The notes under the pieces are model-generated. The model saw nothing but the letters and a program-made list of their open reading frames with translations. It was not told the origin of the DNA and did no database searches. From Paraburkholderia metrosideri (GTDB taxonomy: Bacteria > Pseudomonadota > Gammaproteobacteria > Burkholderiales > Burkholderiaceae), in NCBI RefSeq assembly GCF_904848625.1, contig NZ_CAJHCP010000004.1, forward strand, positions 434,001-498,000: a stretch of DNA of 64,000 bases. Direction: 5' to 3'. Positions 46,094-56,007 of the stretch are shown piece by piece. The position numbers and the translations under genes were made by a program. Within the stretch, counting starts at the first letter, position 1. Each line of letters opens with the position of its first letter.

Positions 46094-47332
46094 ATGCGCC
46101 AATTTCCTTCAAGGGCTGTTCTCGCGACGGCCCTTTGCCTTTCCCTTCTGTCCGCATGCGGCAAAGATGCGCCCGCCGCTCAGGCAGCCCCGGTCAAAAT
46201 GGCTGCGCCTGATCTGGTAGCGATCGGCAAGACCGCGTTCTTCGATCCGTCGCTATCAGCTTCCGGCAAGCAGTCGTGCGCGTCCTGTCACAGCCCTGCG
46301 AATGCCTATGGGCCGCCGAATGGTCTGGCTGTCCAGTTAGGTGGCCCAAACATGGATCGAGCCGGACTGCGCTCGGTACCGTCACTGCGTTATCTGCGTG
46401 CTGTGCCTTACTGGACGTACACGCAGGCAAATAGCCTGAAAGAGCGCCTGGAGGACGGAGATAACCAGCCCATTGGCGGATACACGTGGGATGGGCGCTA
46501 CAACGCCCCCGCGCAGCAGGCTGCATTTCCCCTGCTCAATCCGGATGAAATGGCAAACACGGGTGCGGATGATGTGGCGAAGAAGTTGAGCAAAAGCGCC
46601 TACGCACAGCAGTTCCGCGAAGCCTTCGGCCAGGACGTTTTCTCGCGACCGGCAGAGGCGCTGGCCGACCTTGGAAAGGCATTGCAGGCATTCCAGTTCA
46701 ATGATCCGTCGTTCGCCCCCTACTCCAGCAAGTTCGACCGCGTGCTTGACGGCAAGGATCATTTAACGCCGCAGGAAGCGCACGGATTGACGCTGTTCAG
46801 CGACCCGGACAAGGGCAACTGTGCAAGCTGCCATCTGGTCGACAAAGGCGCTCACGGCACGCATCCGGCATTGACGGATTACAACTTCCAGACGCTGGGT
46901 GTGCCACGCAATAGGGATATTCCGGCTAACCGCGACCCGAATTTCTTCGACATGGGGTTATGTGGACCGCTGCGTGAAGATCAGACGAAGCAGAAGTGGT
47001 TCTGTGGAATGTTCCGCACGCCCACGCTTCGCAACGTCGCCACGCGAGGCGCGTTCTTCCACAATGGCGTGTTCCATAATCTTGAAGATTCGATGCGCTT
47101 CTATGTTCAGCGCGACACGAACCCGAAGAAGTGGTATCCGAAAGACGCGCACGGGCACGTCGTGAAGTTTGACGACCTGCCAAAGGATCTGCGCAGTAAC
47201 GTGGATATCAAGACGGAGCCGATGACGAATCACCTGGGCGGCAAACCGGTCTGGTCGGACTCGGATATTCGTGACGTGGTGGCGTTTCTGAATACGCTGA
47301 CTGACGCGGACGCAAAGACGGTGCCTCGCTAA
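46094..47332 (+). CDS. Diheme cytochrome c peroxidase-family lipoprotein
   Basis: 412-aa periplasmic MauG/CcpA-family protein. A signal sequence with lipobox LLSACG precedes two heme c sites: CASCH at about residues 57-61 (ASGKQSCASCHSPANAYG) and CASCH near 239 (GNCASCHLVDKGAHGTHP). The family reduces H2O2 with electrons from cytochromes or oxidises protein residues. It follows a phosphoesterase with only a terminator between them, a pairing that also appears in other Burkholderia genomes to my memory. Confidence 0.9.
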   Translation: MRQFPSRAVLATALCLSLLSACGKDAPAAQAAPVKMAAPDLVAIGKTAFFDPSLSASGKQSCASCHSPANAYGPPNGLAVQLGGPNMDRAGLRSVPSLRYLRAVPYWTYTQANSLKERLEDGDNQPIGGYTWDGRYNAPAQQAAFPLLNPDEMANTGADDVAKKLSKSAYAQQFREAFGQDVFSRPAEALADLGKALQAFQFNDPSFAPYSSKFDRVLDGKDHLTPQEAHGLTLFSDPDKGNCASCHLVDKGAHGTHPALTDYNFQTLGVPRNRDIPANRDPNFFDMGLCGPLREDQTKQKWFCGMFRTPTLRNVATRGAFFHNGVFHNLEDSMRFYVQRDTNPKKWYPKDAHGHVVKFDDLPKDLRSNVDIKTEPMTNHLGGKPVWSDSDIRDVVAFLNTLTDADAKTVPR

Positions 47333-47768
47333 AAACGTCGCGCAGAAAGAAGAAAAGCCCGGTTAGTTTTAACCGGGCTTTTCTTGTTTTAAAGACCTGA
47401 TACTACTGTGTCGTAAAGCCATGGAGCAACGCAGGCATCGCTGTAATCGCCAGGATAGGTAGGCAGCAACTCGCGAGCGCAGCGTCGATCAGGAAGTGGC
47501 AGGCCGGTCAACGTAATTTTCGGCTAAGAGAAGTAGCCGACACTGCCCATGCGGCGGTCAGATGATCGATATGAAGGCGTTTGAACCCATCGCAATTGAC
47601 CATCCGGCAGGTTTGAGCGCGCGGAAGAAGTCGCTCAGCGGTGGTCCAGCTCAGGGAAAAACGCTGCGCGTCTGGATCGGCATGCTCATGCCGTTCAACA
47701 CTGCGCGAGACACGCAACCATTCCTTGTTCTCGAGCGCGCCCCTCTACGCATCTGACCATCGAGCACC
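47333..47768. other. 436-bp gap between peroxidase and TauE genes
   Basis: Apart from the terminator at 47351-47392 no supported gene. A short plus-strand frame at 47562-47756 has no ribosome-binding site and no recognisable fold. Confidence 0.45.
47351..47392. terminator. Strong bidirectional terminator
   Basis: A 14-bp perfect stem (AGAAAAGCCCGGTT at 47351-47364 with AACCGGGCTTTTCT at 47371-47384) and T-rich flanks on both strands. It ends the peroxidase transcript. Confidence 0.92.
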
Positions 47769-48545
47769 ATGGCATTAAATCCCGAAACCATCGCTATTGT
47801 TATCCTGGCCGGCCTGTTCTGCGGTTTTCTCAACGCGGTCGCCTCTTCGGGATCTGCCGTGTCCCTTCCCGTTCTGATGTCGGTCGGTCTGCATGCTGTC
47901 GCCGCCAATGCAACCAATCGCGTTCCCGTGCTGGTAGGCGCGATAGCTGCCACGGTCGGACTTGCGCGACGCGGCGCGATCCCATGGAAACGCACGCTAA
48001 CGACGGCTGGCCCGATCACACTCGGCGCGGCAGCGGGGGCGCTACTAAGCGAGCGGATTCCCGGCCACGATCTGCGGATCGTGATCGTGGCCGCTGTGAG
48101 CGTCGCGCTCGTCCTGATCCTCACCAACCTCAAGAAACTGTTGAACTCGACCACCAGCAGCAACGCGACGGTCGACTGGAAGGTGATGTTTCTGCTTTTC
48201 TGTGTCGGTGTCTGGACAGGCTTCATCGTGCTCGATGCTGGCACATACATGCTGCTCGTTCTCGTGCTGGTGGCGGACTTTGCGCTGCCGGAAGCGAACG
48301 CCCTCAGAAATGTCGCGACGGCTACTGCCACTGCAGTGGCGATGGCAATCTTCGCTGGGCATCAAAGCGTCGACTGGACAACCGGCGGCATCATGGCGCT
48401 CGGCAGCGTCGCCGGCGGTTTGTTGGGTGCGCGGCTGGCCATCTCCGACCAGGCACGGCGCTGGATTGTGGGGCTGCTCGTCGTCGTGATCGTTGGCGAG
48501 CTGGCTAACCTGTCAATACGATACTTCGCGCATTTATTCTATTGA
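47769..48545 (+). CDS. TauE/SafE-family sulfite/sulfonate exporter
   Basis: 258-aa membrane protein of the TauE/SafE family with about eight hydrophobic segments: IVILAGLFCGFLNAVASSG at the start, and the family repeat around LPVLMSVGLHAVAANATNRV. Members export sulfite, sulfoacetate or related organic anions. Three exact 9-bp repeats begin at its stop codon. No sulfur-metabolism gene is adjacent, so the substrate is open. Confidence 0.87.
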   Translation: MALNPETIAIVILAGLFCGFLNAVASSGSAVSLPVLMSVGLHAVAANATNRVPVLVGAIAATVGLARRGAIPWKRTLTTAGPITLGAAAGALLSERIPGHDLRIVIVAAVSVALVLILTNLKKLLNSTTSSNATVDWKVMFLLFCVGVWTGFIVLDAGTYMLLVLVLVADFALPEANALRNVATATATAVAMAIFAGHQSVDWTTGGIMALGSVAGGLLGARLAISDQARRWIVGLLVVVIVGELANLSIRYFAHLFY

Positions 48546-48570
48546 ATGAAGAGAATGAAGAGAATGAAGA
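48544..48570 (+). repeat. Three tandem 9-bp repeats
   Basis: GAATGAAGA occurs three times in tandem, the first copy overlapping the TauE stop codon. A slippage-prone microsatellite-like site; the coding frame ends within it. Confidence 0.85.
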
Positions 48571-48832
48571 GCGCGGCACGCGGACGTGCACGCGATGCCC
48601 ACTACGCCCATGAATGCGAACGTATCAAGCCGCACAACGCATGTCATACGGCGCCTGTTCGACGCAGGCAGTCCCTACGCTGATCCCGCAGTCATTCTGA
48701 GCTAAGTTGCCGCCAATAGTATCGAGGTAACCGAAGTGAGACCTTCGGGACAGCCCTCCGGCACATCGACCCTTTGTGAGAAATGCATTGGGTTGTACCG
48801 CACCCCTGCATCCTGATTCAAAGAGAAAGATC

Positions 48833-49333
48833 ATGCAAACAGAGTTCCTGCACGGCGAAAACAACGCCGCCCCAATCGACATCCCAGCCATTGGGCTCCG
48901 TCTCCAGGTACGCATTGCTCCAGACGCGACGCAAGCATTGGCCACGTTGATCGAAACAACGGACCAACCCGGATTCGGCCCCCCACAGCATAGGCATGAG
49001 GTTGAGACGGAAGTCTTTCATGTTGTGCAGGGACGCTATCTCTTCGACGTGGACGGAAAGCAGACCATCGTGAGCGAAGGCGAAACGATAGTCGCGAAAC
49101 AGGGCACTACGCATCGCTTCATCAATATCGACGATCAACCGTCGCGGCTACTGGTTCTGATAACGCCAGGCTGGGATGCAACGGATTTTTTTAGCGAACT
49201 CCGGGACGTGATGGCGAACGGTTTGCCGGATCCGCGGGTACTGAAAGCATTCGGCGACAAATGGCGCATCGATTTCGTCGGCCCCCCGCTGACCCAACCC
49301 GCCGAACTTGCGCCCGACGCGTTGAGCGCATAA
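48833..49333 (+). CDS. Cupin-domain protein
   Basis: 166-aa single-domain cupin. Motif 1 is PQHRHEVETEVFHVVQGRY and motif 2 is KQGTTHRFIN, giving the His-His-Glu-His metal set of the fold. It resembles quercetinase-like cupins of unknown substrate. ATG 48833 follows GAGAAAG. The gene lies opposite a GlxA-type regulator 108 bp away, end to end. Confidence 0.86.
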   Translation: MQTEFLHGENNAAPIDIPAIGLRLQVRIAPDATQALATLIETTDQPGFGPPQHRHEVETEVFHVVQGRYLFDVDGKQTIVSEGETIVAKQGTTHRFINIDDQPSRLLVLITPGWDATDFFSELRDVMANGLPDPRVLKAFGDKWRIDFVGPPLTQPAELAPDALSA

Positions 49334-49441
49334 CACCGTCGACTGTCAGGGGGCATGGCGATCAGGTCAGCTTCGAATGGCCGGTTGTGGCCCGACCGCC
49401 GCCCCTCATGCAACCGGCATATCGCCACCCGGAGTGGCCGG

Positions 49442-50518
49442 TTAGTTTCCTTCTACAAGCGCCTGTTGTGACGTTGCGACGAGACGATCAGGTACAGGCG
49501 CGGCGGGTTGCAATGGCGGCTGGCAAAAGCGTCTGCGATAGTCAGAAGGCGTTAAGCCCATGACCTTGCGGAACACGCGACGAAACCCGGCGACGTCGCC
49601 ATAGCCCAGACTCCAGGAAATCTCTTCAATGGTCGTCTGCGAAAACTCCAACATTTCGCGTGCGCGAGTAATCCGCAGCCGCTGCTGATACTCGCTCGGC
49701 TTCATGCCGGTCGCCGCAACAAAACGACGCAAAAACGTCCGTTGTTCAAGATCTGCGCGCTGAGCCAGATCAGCGACGCTGACGGCCCGCTCGCGTTGCG
49801 TGAGAAGCCATAGCTGCGCTTTCAATATCGCTTTGTCGCCGTGTTTCGTTTTCGGATCGAATTCGCTATAGAAGCGCTGTTCGCGTCCGGGAGGGTCAAC
49901 GAGCATGAAACGCGCTGTTTCGAGCATCACTGCGGTTCCCAGAAACCGCTCGGTGAGCCTGAGCCCGAGGTCCGCCCAGGCGAGCACTCCCCCGGCGGTG
50001 ACGACGTCGCCATAGTCAATGACCATGTGATCGGTTTCCGTTAGCACGTCGGGAAACTGGTCCGCGAATACTTCATTGAACGACCAGTGGGTCGTCGCCT
50101 GCCGCCCGGCGAGCAGCCCCGTTCTTGCCAGGATGAAGACGCCACCGCATACAGCGGCGAGAACTACGCCGTCGGCGTGTTTTTCACGAAGCCATTCCAG
50201 TAGCGGGCTTACTTTTTCGGTCCTGTCTGGCGCTTGCACGTTTCCAGGGATGACGAGTAAGGACAGCTTGTGAGACGAGCCAGGGCAGCTGTCATATTCA
50301 CAGCGGACCTCAGCCGCGTCGTCGTCCGCTCGCCAACGCGTAATGCGGACCGCCGAGCGCGCAGCGTCGCCATACCGCTTTGCCGCAAACCCGCCCGCAT
50401 AGCTGAACAGGTCGGTCAGTCCATAAATACCCGTGTTTGAAGAGCCCGCATCACAAGCAAGTCCAATCTCGATCTGCGGGACGGAAGCCGGTGCCGTTTT
50501 TGCCATGTTTTTTGTCAC
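49442..50518 (-). CDS. GlxA-family AraC-type transcriptional regulator
   Basis: 358-aa regulator: DJ-1/PfpI-like N-domain (about 15-190, AAVCGGVFILARTGLLAGRQ with Cys in the elbow) and a C-terminal AraC DNA-binding domain (VSVADLAQRADLEQRTFLRR, SWSLGYGDVAGFRRVFRKVM). Start is GTG 50518 or ATG 50506; the spacing to GGACGAAA cannot decide. It is divergent from the chloroperoxidase-like hydrolase 227 bp away, its likely target. Confidence 0.92.
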   Translation of the reverse strand: MTKNMAKTAPASVPQIEIGLACDAGSSNTGIYGLTDLFSYAGGFAAKRYGDAARSAVRITRWRADDDAAEVRCEYDSCPGSSHKLSLLVIPGNVQAPDRTEKVSPLLEWLREKHADGVVLAAVCGGVFILARTGLLAGRQATTHWSFNEVFADQFPDVLTETDHMVIDYGDVVTAGGVLAWADLGLRLTERFLGTAVMLETARFMLVDPPGREQRFYSEFDPKTKHGDKAILKAQLWLLTQRERAVSVADLAQRADLEQRTFLRRFVAATGMKPSEYQQRLRITRAREMLEFSQTTIEEISWSLGYGDVAGFRRVFRKVMGLTPSDYRRRFCQPPLQPAAPVPDRLVATSQQALVEGN

Positions 50519-50745
50519 TTTCGTCCGTTGTGGTGTTAAAGCACGCCGAATACGCTGATGACGGCAGACCAGATTTCAAATAGAAGACGGACGTGTGGGT
50601 CCGGGAGCAGCCGCGCCCGGTTTTATTCGGCCAGCCGCTGTGTTCCCGATTTTCCACTTATTGCTGACTTACCGGCTTCCTGAAGCAGTGTCTGCGCTCG
50701 TAGAACAGTTATTCCTTCGTCAAAACCGACCCTAGAGGATACGAG

Positions 50746-51591
50746 ATGCAAGCGAGTACTGGAAGTTCAACCATCACGACCGCAGACGGAACCCAAATTT
50801 TCTATAAGGACTGGGGCACAGGAGAACCCTTGGTCTTTCATCACGGGTGGCCGCTTTCCGCAGACGATTGGGATGCGCAGCTCATGTTTTTCCTGGATCA
50901 GGGATACCGCGTGATCGCTCATGATCGCCGTGGTCACGGGCGCTCCACCCAGACCGTGCGCGGCAACGACATGGACACCTATGCAGCCGATGTCGCAGAA
51001 CTCGTCAAGGCGCTCGATCTGAAGAATGCGGTGCACATCGGTCATTCCACCGGTGGGGGCGAAGTAACACGATATGTCGCCCGGCATGGCACCGGAAACG
51101 GACGTGTGGCGAAAGCGGTGCTCATTAGCGCGATTCCGCCACTCTTCATTCAATCGGAAAAGAACCCGGACGGCGTTCCAAGGAAAGTCGTTGACGAGAT
51201 ACGCAACGGCACAGCCAATCATCGGTCGCAGTTCTATCAGGACATTACGATTCCGTTCTATGGCTTCAACCGGCCCGGCGCGACGGTATCCGAAGGGATT
51301 CGCGAGAACTGGTGGCGGCAGGGCATGATGGGCGGCATTAAGGCCCAATATGATTGCGTCCAGGTACTGTCAGAAACCGAGTTTTACGACGATCTGGCGA
51401 TAATCGATGTTCCAGTACTCGTGATGCATGGCGAGGATGATCAGATCTGTCCTTTCCCCACCACGGGTGCAAAGTCGGTCAAGCTTCTGAAGAACGGGAC
51501 GCTTAAATCGTATCCTGGGCTGCCGCACGGAATGCCGACCACGCATGCGGAGCTGATAAACGCCGACTTGCTGGCCTTCATCAAGTCCTGA
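50746..51591 (+). CDS. Alpha/beta hydrolase, non-heme chloroperoxidase type
   Basis: 281-aa alpha/beta hydrolase of the cofactor-free haloperoxidase group: oxyanion segment VFHHGWPLSADDWDAQ, nucleophile in GHSTGG (Ser), acid in MHGEDDQICP and His in PGLPHGMPTTH. Such enzymes act mainly as esterases and show perhydrolase/halogenation activity with peroxide. It is transcribed away from a GlxA-type regulator. Confidence 0.93.
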   Translation: MQASTGSSTITTADGTQIFYKDWGTGEPLVFHHGWPLSADDWDAQLMFFLDQGYRVIAHDRRGHGRSTQTVRGNDMDTYAADVAELVKALDLKNAVHIGHSTGGGEVTRYVARHGTGNGRVAKAVLISAIPPLFIQSEKNPDGVPRKVVDEIRNGTANHRSQFYQDITIPFYGFNRPGATVSEGIRENWWRQGMMGGIKAQYDCVQVLSETEFYDDLAIIDVPVLVMHGEDDQICPFPTTGAKSVKLLKNGTLKSYPGLPHGMPTTHAELINADLLAFIKS

Positions 51592-51996
51592 TTCGTCATA
51601 TCCGCAAGGGGATGCCTGGACCATCGTTCAGGCATTATTTCGACGGGCCCGGCCCACGACCAGGTTAGCCGACTGCTACCGGTCCAAACACTCGGCGGAC
51701 GAGGTCCACAGAGAACCTGTCCAATTACCTGTCACCGAAACGGAATCATTGTCAGCAACTGCGCAATCCCTGTGTGCGGTTCCGTTTGCTGGCGCCGTCG
51801 GCTGCCTGACGGGATAAACCAGAGAAGACCAAGAACGTGGCGCCTGCCTGGAACACCGGATGACGCGCAGTTCGCCAGGCAACGCGGCACCTAATCCGCG
51901 ATTCGAATTGCCATGCAGACTGGCGACGAAGAGGCAGGCCGCTCGCGATTTCCTCGCAAGCTTCCCGCCTCGTATCTGCGCGATTAATGCCCTCCT
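51592..51996. other. 405-bp convergent gap
   Basis: Between two convergent genes; no supported ORF or clear terminator hairpin found. Confidence 0.45.
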
Positions 51997-53802
51997 CTAC
52001 CGCAATCTGAGCAGAACCGCGCTTGCAGCAGGAACCTTGACCGTGTAGTTGCCATCGCGATCCGGAACCAGCGGCGCGTACGATTCCGGCTTCCAGCTTC
52101 CGTCCACGTTGATCGGCTGATTATTCAGCACGGAATTCTGCAGTCCTTGCAGGCCCGCCGTCGTACCCGTGGGAGACACGACTCCGCTCGTCAGGCGAAT
52201 ATAGTCCGCGCTGCTCGACGAGACGCCCGGATTGATCACCGCCTTGATCGATTGCGCCGAGTCTTTGTTGATCACCACGATCGCTTCAACCTCTGCTGGC
52301 GATTGCGTCGAAGCGGACGGATCGCGGTTGGGCACAGCCGCAAAAGCAACCACACCGAGCCCGTCCGGTACCGACACATTGACGCTTTGCGGCGCCAACA
52401 CCGAAGCACCCTGCGAATTGGTATCCGCTTGCAGCGCGAGTGAGAAGAACTTCATTCCATAGAAAACCGGCATGACCTTCGTCACTTGTCCCGCCGCAAT
52501 CTGGATCGGCGTATAGGCATTGTCGAACGTCCCGTTGAGGTTCGAATCCAGTTGCTCCGGATTGGTATCGTCCTGAACATGGAAATTGATGCCGCGCGCA
52601 CCTTGCTGGGCGACGCAAAACATATATTGGAGTGCCCACAACGAGGCCGCATGGCTATCGCTTACACCCGCGCGGCCACCGCTATAAAAGCTATTCGTTT
52701 CGTCGATCCGCCAGCCGTCGATTGTGGGCAGTTGTTTGCTCTCCTGCTCGAGACTCTGCCAGGTCGACTGCAAAGAAGTACTGCAAGCCCCCGCAAGCAT
52801 GCTGCTGATCGTCGAACTAGTCGACTGGCCACTTCCCAGGTAAGAGTGCGAGGTGATCTGGCTGACGAGGGGCCCGGCCGTTGGATCGCTGAGTACCGCC
52901 TGGATGAGGGACGAATTCAGCCCCGATGCCTCGGGCCCCACGAATTTCAACGGAGCGAGCGAGCCGGTTCGGCTTGTGTTGATCGCGGAGACATAATTCA
53001 GCCAGTCCGGTATGTAATAGGACGCTTGCAGGCCTTGGTGGTCAGGCTCATTGCCAATTGCAATTCCATACAAGGAACTGCCCATGGCGCCCGCTGCGTA
53101 ATTCGCTTCCTGCACGTCCGCGGCGATGTCGTTGGCGTAAGACGGCGACGTGAACGTTTTGGCGTTCGAATCCGACATGAAGAAGTTATATGACCCCGGT
53201 ACGGCATAGGTGACATTCCAGCCGGTCTTGTGAATCATCTGCGCGAGCGCGTCGATATCAGATGGGGCGATCTTGCCGCCCACGGACGGTTGACCGTTAA
53301 CCAATGGGCCGCGGTTCTGTATGTCTCCGATCTTGTCGCCGTCTCCCCCCGGGCCGTTTGGATCCCACGTTGCGTAGGAAAGCGAATTGGCGCCAATCCG
53401 GAAATTGCCCTGCAAGCTGAGTGAATTGAGAAGCTTATAAAGATTGTTGCCGCCATCCTGCGGATTCGTTACATGAAAGAGCGGAGAATACAGCACCGAT
53501 TTTTCCCAACTCAGCCCAATAAAATTAGGGGAAACGGGCGTGGCACTTGAAGGCGACGTTACGGTGACCGTTACCGTGGCGAGCGAACTGTCGGGAATCT
53601 GGTTGGCGTTATCTGGTGCGAATGCAGCCGTGGGTGTGGCCGCAGGCGCGCTGGCGGAGCCCGGCGCCGAAGCGGAAACAGGTGCCGAAGACGATGACGC
53701 CGATGGCGTCGAGTCTGTGCTGCCACCACAGGCCGACAGGCCCATGCAAGGAGCAATCGCCCAGGCCACCAAGGTTAGTTTTGAATCGCGGATATTCAAC
53801 AT
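51997..53802 (-). CDS. GH79-like glycoside hydrolase lipoprotein
   Basis: 601-aa protein. Lipobox GLSAC (Cys25) and a Ser/Ala/Pro-rich linker to about residue 60 suggest a surface or periplasmic lipoprotein. The catalytic TIM barrel resembles family GH79 (beta-glucuronidase/heparanase): acid/base Glu252 in IAIGNEPDHQG and nucleophile Glu368 in GWRIDETNSF. A C-terminal beta domain follows (ending VLLRLR). Substrate is probably a glucuronide or methyl-glucuronide. It is followed, on the other side of the gap, by repeat copy B. Confidence 0.8.
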   Translation of the reverse strand: MLNIRDSKLTLVAWAIAPCMGLSACGGSTDSTPSASSSSAPVSASAPGSASAPAATPTAAFAPDNANQIPDSSLATVTVTVTSPSSATPVSPNFIGLSWEKSVLYSPLFHVTNPQDGGNNLYKLLNSLSLQGNFRIGANSLSYATWDPNGPGGDGDKIGDIQNRGPLVNGQPSVGGKIAPSDIDALAQMIHKTGWNVTYAVPGSYNFFMSDSNAKTFTSPSYANDIAADVQEANYAAGAMGSSLYGIAIGNEPDHQGLQASYYIPDWLNYVSAINTSRTGSLAPLKFVGPEASGLNSSLIQAVLSDPTAGPLVSQITSHSYLGSGQSTSSTISSMLAGACSTSLQSTWQSLEQESKQLPTIDGWRIDETNSFYSGGRAGVSDSHAASLWALQYMFCVAQQGARGINFHVQDDTNPEQLDSNLNGTFDNAYTPIQIAAGQVTKVMPVFYGMKFFSLALQADTNSQGASVLAPQSVNVSVPDGLGVVAFAAVPNRDPSASTQSPAEVEAIVVINKDSAQSIKAVINPGVSSSSADYIRLTSGVVSPTGTTAGLQGLQNSVLNNQPINVDGSWKPESYAPLVPDRDGNYTVKVPAASAVLLRLR

Positions 53803-55122
53803 GAATTACCTTTCTTATCAGGTAGGTATCGATGTAGAAACTCGACTTAAACGACACCAGAACATTCGCCAGATCAGGTCCGGAATGTTCGCTACCGAAG
53901 GTTCGACATGGACCTCGATAAAGCAATTCAGACGCGGGGCACGCGCGAGGAACGCGTCGTCCAACCCCGGTCATCCGCGAGGCTTCCGGGCTGCTTCAAC
54001 TTGAATTGTTCATCCGTTATTTCTTTTGACTCCGACGCGACGGCGCGCCCCGCCGCATTCAACAGTGTGATAAACGGGGAAACAGAAGACGCTTGAGGAA
54101 TCGCACGTCGCGCGCGCTATTCGCAGCGGTTACGGATCGGTCGCTGGCGACATCGCCCTTATGCCGAAATTGATTCGCCTACTGCGCACGGCGTGAAGGG
54201 CTTCGATACGCGTCGGCCTGGAATGGAGTGACCTGGCTTTTCCATGGTGACGATCCTTGAAAGGCGGATCATCCGTTGATGACTGCAGCCACGATATCGT
54301 TTCGATGCGCCCGCTGTCCTTGAAAATACCGCACTGTTTATCGTCAATACGATTTCGCCGATTAGCACGAAACAAGCATTAGCCGGTGGAATATGCATTT
54401 ACTCGTCGTCACGCATTAAAAGTACACGTAATAAGAACAGTCTATTCGACTGCGTCGATATAACCCTCAATGCTAACGAATAACGCGCACAACACCGTCT
54501 GCGCGCCTGTCATTCAGCCATTAATTGATAATTACTTAAATCTAGTTGTCAGACGACGGATGAAGTCTATGAAAGGTGTGCTTTATTGTACAGACGGTAT
54601 TTACCCGCACCATCAACGAGCATATTGCCAATAAATATGCTAAATCTAGTAATTAGCGATGACTCCGCCAGCTATGCCGCTGGCTCAAACTTCATGGCAG
54701 CCTTTGTTATAGCCAAGCTCCGACGTCTGATGACTATTTAACCTATTCCGCATCTCATAAGATGATCGAAAAGAAAGTCGCGTCTAAAGGGTATCTAACC
54801 CCATTCGGGTTATTCGGCATTGTGAGTCTCGACTGTTATTCACCGAATCCGGGTTTCCGGGCAAAATATTCTTAAACGGAGGCTAAATCTTGCCGATAAC
54901 GGGACGTTGAAGATTCGTCCGCATCGTGCGTTAGCCAAGGTGAAAGAGGAGCTTGGTGACAGCGTTAACATCAGCCAGCATTATCGTAATGCGTGCGTTG
55001 GCGATGAATCCGGCTTGACGGTTTTTGGTTCTGGATTTTGGGCGGCGTATGAGGGTGTATTTTCTTGCGCACCGCTTTGAGACTTTGGGACGGCTGGTTG
55101 ATTCGTTGATCAGTTGATGTGG
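53803..55122. other. 1.3-kb non-coding region with an AT-rich core
   Basis: No supported gene. GC falls clearly between about 54400 and 54900. Palindromes include GCCAGC/GCTGGC near 54669 and GCATATT/AATATGC-like repeats near 54620. An open stretch of about 65 codons at 54886-55078 (plus; reads DNGTLKIRPHRALAKVKEE) has no good start and is not called. The first 200 bp probably hold the GH79 gene promoter. Confidence 0.5.
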
Positions 55123-55151
55123 TGGCCGCAGCGGGCGCTGCGGCCATTTTT
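55123..55151. terminator. Terminator-like hairpin of cassette B
   Basis: TGGCCGCAG (55123-55131) pairs with CTGCGGCCA (55138-55146), then TTTTTA on the plus strand; loop CGGGCG differs from copy A (TGGGTG). Confidence 0.65.
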
Positions 55152-55217
55152 ATTTGTGCTTTCTGCTTGCTGTTGTCTGTGGCTTGTCGCCTGTTGTGTC
55201 GCGCCTGATTTGATCGC

Positions 55218-55682
55218 TTAGTGCGGCGCGTTGGACGGTTGTTGCACAGGCGTGGAAGGCAGCTTGATCGCGCGTTTCGTGGACGGCTTTTTGCGGGTAG
55301 AAGCATCTGCCTCTTCGACGGGCGCTTTGGCTATCTTCGATGCATCGGCCAGCAAGTTCGTCGCCTGCTGCGCCGTGAGACGGCTGCGCGGGATGCCCTT
55401 CGCATCGAGTGCAATCACCTGGAACAATTCGCGGTCGCATTCGAGATCCTGCTGATATTGCTCGGCGGTATCCACCAGCAATTCGAGCAACGTTTGACGA
55501 CGCCTTCTTTCGTCGTGCGTGAAGGCAGGATTTCTAACTATCGATGACGCAAGTGTGATCAATGTATCCAGTTGACTCAGCTGTCGGTCGCATAAGTCGA
55601 ATGCGGAAAGAGCAAGTTTTTCGTATTGGATTGCGTCGACTGGTGGGCGTGAAGCGGGTTGATTTTTGACGGACCTGGGCAT
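55218..55682 (-). CDS. Cassette B 154-aa hypothetical protein
   Basis: Paralogue of the cassette A protein, same length, about 13 differences by eye. Residues 1-95 are nearly unchanged. The tail differs most: EEADASTRKKPSTKR replaces EEENASLNKKPSTKR. The reading frame also stays open upstream through the leader, but that part is the structured RNA region and ATG 55682, with GGGAG before it, is taken as the start. Confidence 0.75.
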   Translation of the reverse strand: MPRSVKNQPASRPPVDAIQYEKLALSAFDLCDRQLSQLDTLITLASSIVRNPAFTHDERRRRQTLLELLVDTAEQYQQDLECDRELFQVIALDAKGIPRSRLTAQQATNLLADASKIAKAPVEEADASTRKKPSTKRAIKLPSTPVQQPSNAPH

Positions 55683-55762
55683 GGTGCGATCTCCCTGTTG
55701 CTTCGAAGGGTCGCCCGGACACTGGCCTTTGGGAGGAAGGGGTGAGCGGGCACGAAGTAGGG

Positions 55763-55937
55763 TTGACAGACCGGGGCATAAACAAACCGGCGAGCCTTGC
55801 GGCTCCCCTACCAAGGCCCGCCCATTGAAATATAGACGTGCAGAGGTAGACGCACACCCGCCTGGGCGGGTGTGCGGTTTATGCCACAGGCTGTCAAACC
55901 TGGCCACTGGGTGTATCCCAGCGACTTCGCAATTATA
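55763..55937 (-). ncRNA. Structured leader RNA of cassette B
   Basis: Same fold as in copy A: TTGACAG/CTGTCAA (55897-55891 with 55769-55763), a 9-bp helix GGCATAAAC/GTTTATGCC (55885-55877 with 55783-55775), an 11-bp perfect GC hairpin (55876-55851), and GAGCC-GCAA-GGCTC with a GNRA loop near 55805-55792. In the 9-bp helix seven of nine positions differ from copy A and all pairs are kept. One stem pair of the GC hairpin swaps T-A for A-T. Confidence 0.72.
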
Positions 55938-56007
55938 AGGGAGGGAGGCTATCTCGGATTTAGTCTTGGAGGCTAAATGTTGGGATTGGCCGAAGGGATA
56001 AAGGCGG

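Larger units (their letters stand above)
55123..56007 (-). repeat. Direct repeat copy B (about 0.88 kb cassette)
   Basis: Second copy of the unit described at 38797-39677, same orientation, 16.3 kb away: promoter (TATAAT, 55937-55932), structured leader, 154-aa gene and terminal hairpin (55146-55123). Flanking sequence differs from copy A, so the copies were probably moved as discrete units. Confidence 0.88.

Noticed and set aside
54886..55078. Open stretch of about 65 codons reading DNGTLKIRPHRALAKVKEE
   Set aside because: No start codon with a ribosome-binding site and no match to a known domain; could be a remnant but cannot be supported.
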